Shown here piece by piece: positions 8,660-11,280 of a DNA stretch of 11,280 nt (positions within the stretch are counted from its first letter, which is position 1; every line of letters starts with the position of its first letter). The notes beneath the pieces are model-generated. The model did no database searches and had not been told where the DNA came from. It saw only the letters and a program-made list of their open reading frames with translations. The DNA is from Pseudomonadota bacterium. GTDB taxonomy: Bacteria > Pseudomonadota > Gammaproteobacteria > Acidithiobacillales > Acidithiobacillaceae. A program made the position numbers and the translations under genes. The stretch spans positions 1 through 11,280 of the forward strand of contig JAKAVW010000069.1 in assembly GCA_021827445.1 (NCBI GenBank). Reading direction: 5' to 3'.

Positions 8660-8718
8660 AATTTGGGACCGGTTATCCCGATGAAAGAAAAGGTATCTGA
8701 CATTACCGGTCCCATATT
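8660..8718. repeat. Long inverted repeat downstream of the Lpp-like gene
   Basis: 17-base arms (8660-8676 and 8702-8718), 15 of 17 paired, with a perfect core GGGACCGGT / ACCGGTCCC and a 25-base loop. It begins 13 bases after the lipoprotein stop on the minus strand, so it may end that transcript or protect its 3' end. There is no T-run, and the loop is long for an intrinsic terminator. Short terminal repeats of a deleted mobile element are an alternative. Confidence 0.5.
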
Positions 8719-8730
8719 GATTACACTAAA

Positions 8731-8997
8731 TCAATTGCCATTATCCTGGTTCGCCGAGCGGACCGCCTGATTCGCCGTGTGCTGTGCAATGTCGGCGCGG
8801 CGAATCGCCTCATTCTGGGTGCTTTGCAGGGCATCGGCTTTGGCCAGCGCCTGATTCGCCGTTATCTGGGCCGCTTTGGCACTGGCTTGTGCAGCCTCCG
8901 CCTCCGCGCTGGGGCCGCCAGCGCAGCCAGCCAGGGCCAGGGGCACCATGAAGGCCGAAACCACCATGAGGGATTTAATCGATCTGGATGTATTCAT
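8731..8997 (-). CDS. Small alanine-rich lipoprotein, Lpp/OprI-like
   Basis: This encodes 88 residues. A lipoprotein signal (MNTSRSIKSLMVVSAFMVPL) ends in the lipobox LAGC with the modified Cys at 25. The mature part of about 63 residues is an Ala-rich helix with heptad-like spacing of Ala and polar residues (AEAEAAQASAKAAQ..., QNEAIRRADIAQHTANQAV), the style of the alanine-zipper lipoproteins Lpp and OprI that trimerise in the periplasm. It ends QDNGN, without the C-terminal Lys that Braun lipoprotein uses to attach to peptidoglycan, so covalent anchoring is not indicated. ATG 8997 is preceded by AAGGAGA; an upstream in-frame extension to 9141 has no such site and would bury the signal peptide. 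It follows the EexN-like gene by 43 bases, probably as one transcript. Confidence 0.85.
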   Translation of the reverse strand: MNTSRSIKSLMVVSAFMVPLALAGCAGGPSAEAEAAQASAKAAQITANQALAKADALQSTQNEAIRRADIAQHTANQAVRSANQDNGN

Positions 8998-9040
8998 AAG
9001 AGTCTCCTTGTAATTTACCAAACTATGGACATGCCCGGAA

Positions 9041-9301
9041 TCAGGACAATTCTTTACCCAAACTGTGTAGGGTCTTATTTGCGTTGTAGGCCAGTGCCTT
9101 ATCTTGTGCCTTATTGGCATTCTGACAGGAGTCGAGGCCACTACGATCGGCGCTGTTCTTGCACCAGGTAACCTCCTGCGTCATCTTTTTCTGATGGTGC
9201 AGATACCAGGAAACATCATGTCCACCTTGCGGACCTTGATCTATCGAGGAGCAGCCTGCCAAAGTAAAAAGCACAATGGGAAGTGCCAGTTTCTTCATCA
9301 T
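9041..9301 (-). CDS. EexN-like small lipoprotein
   Basis: This encodes 86 residues. The signal MMKKLALPIVLFT leads to lipobox LAGC with Cys 17. The mature part has HDVSWYLHH (28-36), a WCKNS at 46-50 and SCQNA at 58-62, followed by an Ala/Lys-rich helix. The pattern of DVxxYLxH, then CxN, then CxNA is that of the EexN family, named after a plasmid entry-exclusion lipoprotein; many chromosomal members have no proven role. No conjugation genes are visible nearby, so an entry-exclusion role should not be assumed. The two mature Cys residues other than the lipid-bearing one could form a disulfide. CAGGAG six bases before ATG 9301 supports this start; ATG 9298 is the only close alternative. Confidence 0.8.
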   Translation of the reverse strand: MMKKLALPIVLFTLAGCSSIDQGPQGGHDVSWYLHHQKKMTQEVTWCKNSADRSGLDSCQNANKAQDKALAYNANKTLHSLGKELS

Positions 9302-9606
9302 GTAAATCTCCTGCCTATTCTGTTTTTCTATTTTATTGGACTGCAGTCGTCCTGCGTTTCAAAAGCCGCCCGATTTGGGGTGTGATTGATTCATAGGTTC
9401 ATGGCAGCGTACCACCCTTTCGATTCTCGCCTAGAGATTAAAGCTCAAAGCTATCCCCGTCTGTTCGCTAGGTTACATATGGCAGGCCTTGCCATTCTGT
9501 CAGCGTTCGGCGGTTTACGGTGGTTTATCCTATGTGATGCAAAGCACAGAAGACACGTCGCACCTGGTTTACCATTCACCATATTTCCTAATGAGGTCGG
9601 TTTATC
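9302..9606. other. 305-base intergenic region between divergent units
   Basis: It should hold promoters for the minus-strand lipoprotein pair and the plus-strand gene at 9607. A 10-base palindrome GACTGCAGTC lies about 40 bases upstream of ATG 9301, and the shared motif copy 2 sits at 9457-9481. Open frames crossing here on either strand give Cys/His/Arg-scattered products that look non-coding. Confidence 0.5.
9457..9481 (-). repeat. Upstream motif, copy 2 (lipoprotein side)
   Basis: 22 of 25 bases equal to 8267-8291 in the same orientation, with the second block CTCGCCTAGAG at 9426-9436. It begins 156 bases upstream of ATG 9301, compared with 186 bases for copy 1 before galU. Confidence 0.5.
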
Positions 9607-9954
9607 ATGTCTCATATTCAAGATGCACAGCGTTACCAACGGCTGCTGCCTGATGTTGGTCAGCGCGCTCATTTTCCTGCTCCGCCTTCCGTTACCATGG
9701 AGTTTACTACAGCCTCCGGCAAGCCTTTGATGGTTCGGGTTCCTCGCAGCATTTTTGACCAGTTGTGCCTCCATCTTGGAAATGCCCATAAAGCAGGGTG
9801 CTGGATTACCGTTCGCTGTTGTGAGGTCGAAACATTATCCATAGAAACGATTGCGCGCTATGTGAATATGATGGCAAAAACCAAATTGCACCGTGCGGGA
9901 GCCATGCCACAAATGTTACCCATTGAGATTTTCTCTTCGACCTTGAGCAATTAG
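9607..9954 (+). CDS. Hypothetical protein, 115 residues
   Basis: I do not recognise a family. The product starts MSHIQDAQRYQRLLPDVGQ, then a stretch with mixed beta/helix character (SVTMEFTTASGKPLMVRVP, RSIFDQLCLHLGNAH), a Cys-containing strand WITVRCCEVETLS and a helix IETIARYVNMMAK. There is no signal peptide or membrane segment, so it is presumably cytoplasmic. The composition is protein-like and better than that of the overlapping frames. GAGG lies about ten bases before ATG 9607, a weak ribosome binding site; ATG 9697 (MEFTTASG) is a possible shorter start without one. No close neighbour on the plus strand explains it. Confidence 0.5.
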   Translation: MSHIQDAQRYQRLLPDVGQRAHFPAPPSVTMEFTTASGKPLMVRVPRSIFDQLCLHLGNAHKAGCWITVRCCEVETLSIETIARYVNMMAKTKLHRAGAMPQMLPIEIFSSTLSN

Positions 9955-10194
9955 CTTGGGCTGTCAAAGTCGCCTAATTCTTATCTGTGGATGGCCGGTC
10001 GCCCATTTTATAGTCTGGTTTGAAAGTGTGCGTGGATGGAAACGGCCGACTGGTAGGGTAACTGACGCCAAGCGGGCCATGCCCGCCCACCGAGTCGATA
10101 CCACTTCCGGACAAGGGAGATGCAGAAGGGCTGGTCCGGGAATGAAAAAGTACTATAATCTCTACTTCGTCGGAGTTATTTACGGGAGTGGCTC
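9955..10194. other. Non-coding stretch with hairpins
   Basis: No supported gene. Inverted repeats: GCGGGC-CAT-GCCCGC at 10072-10086, and CCGGAC (10107-10112) with GTCCGG (10134-10139), extendable by one G-T and one A-T pair, around a 21-base loop. A short frame from ATG 10142 (MKKYYNLYFVGVIYGSG...) has little ribosome binding site and ends at 10252 out of frame with the likelier gene at 10195. Confidence 0.4.
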
Positions 10195-10406
10195 ATGTCT
10201 TACGCTCATGATCCTCGCCAGCACTGCAGCTTGCGGCACTGCCGTCAGATGATGCACACGTAGCAGTTCTTTTCCCCCAACTGGAACGGATTGCGATGCC
10301 ACTTGGGATGGGTGGTGGTCTGCGAATCAGGCAGATCCATGCAACATGCCTAGCCCGCATGCGACATCCTTACCAGGCCATGGTCACGGTTTTTGAGAAT
10401 CGGTGA
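10195..10406 (+). pseudogene. Small frameshifted gene, function unknown
   Basis: ATG 10195 has GGGAG six bases upstream and reads MSYAHDP, but its frame soon turns Cys/His-rich and stops at TAG 10261. The frame beginning at 10212 (after TGA 10209-10211) is open for 64 codons to TGA 10404-10406 and looks like real protein: SSPALQLAALPSDDAHVAVL, then a segment with FPQLERIAMPLGMGGGLRI and MRHPYQAMVTVFENR, yet it has no good start of its own. One base lost near 10210-10217 would join them into about 71 residues. No family is recognised. It could be a decayed gene or an error in the sequence. Confidence 0.42.
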
Positions 10407-10505
10407 TGAACGCCATGATGCGCGTTTTTATATATTGCGTTCATAACACGATAAATGGGGAGTTATGATTTCAATATATAAAAAATGTTACGGAGGCCTG
10501 AAGCC
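10407..10505 (+). promoter_or_regulatory. AT-rich leader before the KaiC-type operon
   Basis: It contains GAACGC-(8)-GCGTTTTT at 10408-10429, a weak hairpin running into a T-run that could end upstream transcription, then TATATT (10431-10436) as a possible -10 without a clear -35. ATGATT at 10465 would start a 15-codon peptide ending TGA and overlapping the next gene's start region. GGAGG at 10492-10496 is the ribosome binding site for the next gene. Confidence 0.3.
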
Positions 10506-10916
10506 TTGTTGAAACCGCGAAAAATAAAAATCTTCCTGGAGAAATATCCGGATGAAGAAACTGCAGAAATAGCCTTTTCGCTGTTGGAAAAGGTAGCTGC
10601 AGCCATTGTTAGGATTGTCGGTAAAGATGGGTTCAATGCACTTTACTCGAGAAGCTTATCACTCACCGCGCCAACGTTCCCTTGGTTGGCAGCCAGCGTG
10701 ATGACACTTCAGGATGATGATATGCTCGTACTAATAAAATCTTCGTTTGTAGTACAGCCACCCGCAGAGATCAGAGCGGCAAGCAGCTTATTGCTGACTA
10801 CTTTTTCAGATATCCTGTGCCGGTTGGTTGGTGATCAGTTAACGGCGCGCATTTTACATGATGCTTTTGGTGAAGAAATTGTGGAAGCCATTATGGGAGA
10901 TCATTTTGAATCATAA
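10506..10916 (+). CDS. Unknown protein encoded directly upstream of a KaiC-like ATPase
   Basis: 136 residues from TTG 10506, which has GGAGG nine bases upstream; ATG 10485 (seven residues longer) has no such site. Predicted soluble, almost all helical: EETAEIAFSLLEKVAAAIVR, then GKDGFNALYSRSLSLTAPTFPWLA, then a long helix pair ending in LVGDQLTARILHDAFGEE. From memory, uncharacterised proteins with a central ALYxRSLxL...FPWL and a terminal LxGxxLTxRLL motif occur beside KaiC/RAD55-type ATPases, but I cannot verify this or give a function. The stop codon lies 11 bases inside the ATPase gene, so the two are translationally coupled and probably act together. Confidence 0.8.
   Translation: MLKPRKIKIFLEKYPDEETAEIAFSLLEKVAAAIVRIVGKDGFNALYSRSLSLTAPTFPWLAASVMTLQDDDMLVLIKSSFVVQPPAEIRAASSLLLTTFSDILCRLVGDQLTARILHDAFGEEIVEAIMGDHFES
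10895..10899 (+). promoter_or_regulatory. Ribosome binding site deciding the kaiC-like start
   Basis: GGGAG followed by six bases and TTG 10906. It lies inside the end of the preceding gene. No ATG or GTG is available in this frame between there and the ATPase core. Confidence 0.6.
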
Positions 10917-11280
10917 AATCCGCATACGGAAGCTTCCAACCGGGGTGCCTGGACTGGATGACCTGCTGGGCGGTGGCCTGCCGGAGTACTCTTTTAATCT
11001 GATTGCAGGATGCCCTGGGGGCGGCAAAACCACACTGGCGCATCAGATCATGTTCACGCAGGCAAGCCCCACCAACCGGGCGCTCTTCTTTACCGTGCTG
11101 GGTGAGCCGGCACTGAAGATGCTGCGCTATCAGCAGCAATTCTCGTTTTTTGAGATCGACAAAGTGAATAACTCCGTTCGCTACGTCAATCTGTCCCAGG
11201 ATCTGCTGCAGGGGGATTTTGACAAGGTATTGACGCACATCGTTAACGAGGTCCAGCAATATGTTCCGGGCCTCGTTTTT
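10906..11280 (+). CDS. KaiC-like (RecA-fold) ATPase, N-terminal part, cut by window end
   Basis: 125 codons are visible. After MNHKIRIRKL comes TGVPGLDDLLGGGLPEYS, the entry motif of KaiC/RAD55-type domains, and Walker A GCPGGGKT at 35-42. FFTVLGEP (about 65-72) corresponds to the F-x-T-x-EE/EP strand of KaiC. The last residues, VPGLVF, are the strand leading to the Walker B acid, which falls just outside. Such single- or double-domain ATPases are found in many non-cyanobacterial genomes, often with signalling proteins, and do not imply a circadian clock. Whether it has one or two ATPase domains cannot be seen. RadA is unlikely because there is no N-terminal zinc finger. It overlaps the upstream gene by 11 bases. 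Confidence 0.88.
   Translation, partial: MNHKIRIRKLPTGVPGLDDLLGGGLPEYSFNLIAGCPGGGKTTLAHQIMFTQASPTNRALFFTVLGEPALKMLRYQQQFSFFEIDKVNNSVRYVNLSQDLLQGDFDKVLTHIVNEVQQYVPGLVF

Larger units (their letters stand above)
8082..8730. other. 649-base intergenic region upstream of galU
   Basis: No convincing gene: the longest frame (8455-8661, plus, GTG start) gives a low-complexity 68-residue product with no ribosome binding site or recognisable motif. The stretch must hold the promoter of the galU-bcs operon on its low-coordinate side, but I see no clear sigma70 or sigma54 pair. It contains several inverted repeats and a motif shared with the region upstream of 9301, listed separately. Confidence 0.6.

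Noticed and set aside
8455..8661. 68-residue open frame with GTG start, plus strand
   Set aside because: It has no ribosome binding site, low-complexity Ser-rich composition and no recognisable motif, and it covers inverted repeats.
9302..9420. TTGAAA ... TAAAAT as the promoter of the lipoprotein pair
   Set aside because: The spacing between the two hexamers is 21 bases, too long for a standard sigma70 promoter.
1893..10005. 14-base identity GGATGGCCGGTCGC in bcsC and near 9990
   Set aside because: A match of this length in 11 kb is within chance expectation, and the flanks do not align.
9956..10252. 98-residue open frame with TTG start, plus strand
   Set aside because: There is no ribosome binding site, the composition is Arg/Gly/Cys-scattered, and it covers two hairpins and overlaps the likelier small gene at 10195.

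Overview
The window carries a bacterial cellulose synthesis locus on the minus strand, followed by a small lipoprotein pair, a stretch of poorly conserved or decayed DNA, and the start of a KaiC-like ATPase operon on the plus strand. The GC-rich bcsB/bcsC genes, the galU-bcsA-bcsB-bcsC order and the protein style point to a Gram-negative proteobacterium. An Acidithiobacillus-like acidophile is my best guess from memory of such loci, but no rRNA or other marker here proves it.

Layout, in minus-strand transcription order: galU (8081-7104) makes UDP-glucose. bcsA (7062-4777) is the c-di-GMP-activated inner-membrane synthase with all catalytic and PilZ residues present. bcsB (4750-2655) encodes the periplasmic partner but is split into two frames by a frameshift confined to 4268-4289. 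bcsC (2658 to beyond position 1) is the TPR plus outer-membrane porin exporter and runs off the left edge. Gaps are 41 and 26 bases, and bcsB/bcsC overlap as ATGA, so this is one operon. Its logic is substrate supply, polymerisation and secretion. Unless the frameshift is an error, the complex lacks an intact BcsB.

Upstream of galU lies a 649-base non-coding stretch (8082-8730) with several inverted repeats. Then come two small minus-strand lipoprotein genes: an Lpp-like alanine-rich lipoprotein (8997-8731) and an EexN-like lipoprotein (9301-9041). A 25-base motif (22/25 identical) occurs upstream of both the galU-bcs unit and the lipoprotein unit, in the same orientation and at similar distance, which suggests a shared control element.

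On the plus strand, 9607-9954 may encode an unknown 115-residue protein, and 10195-10406 looks like a small frameshifted gene. From 10506 a compact operon starts: a 136-residue unknown protein overlapping by 11 bases a KaiC/RecA-fold ATPase cut off by the right edge. Both genes appear to use TTG starts behind good ribosome binding sites.
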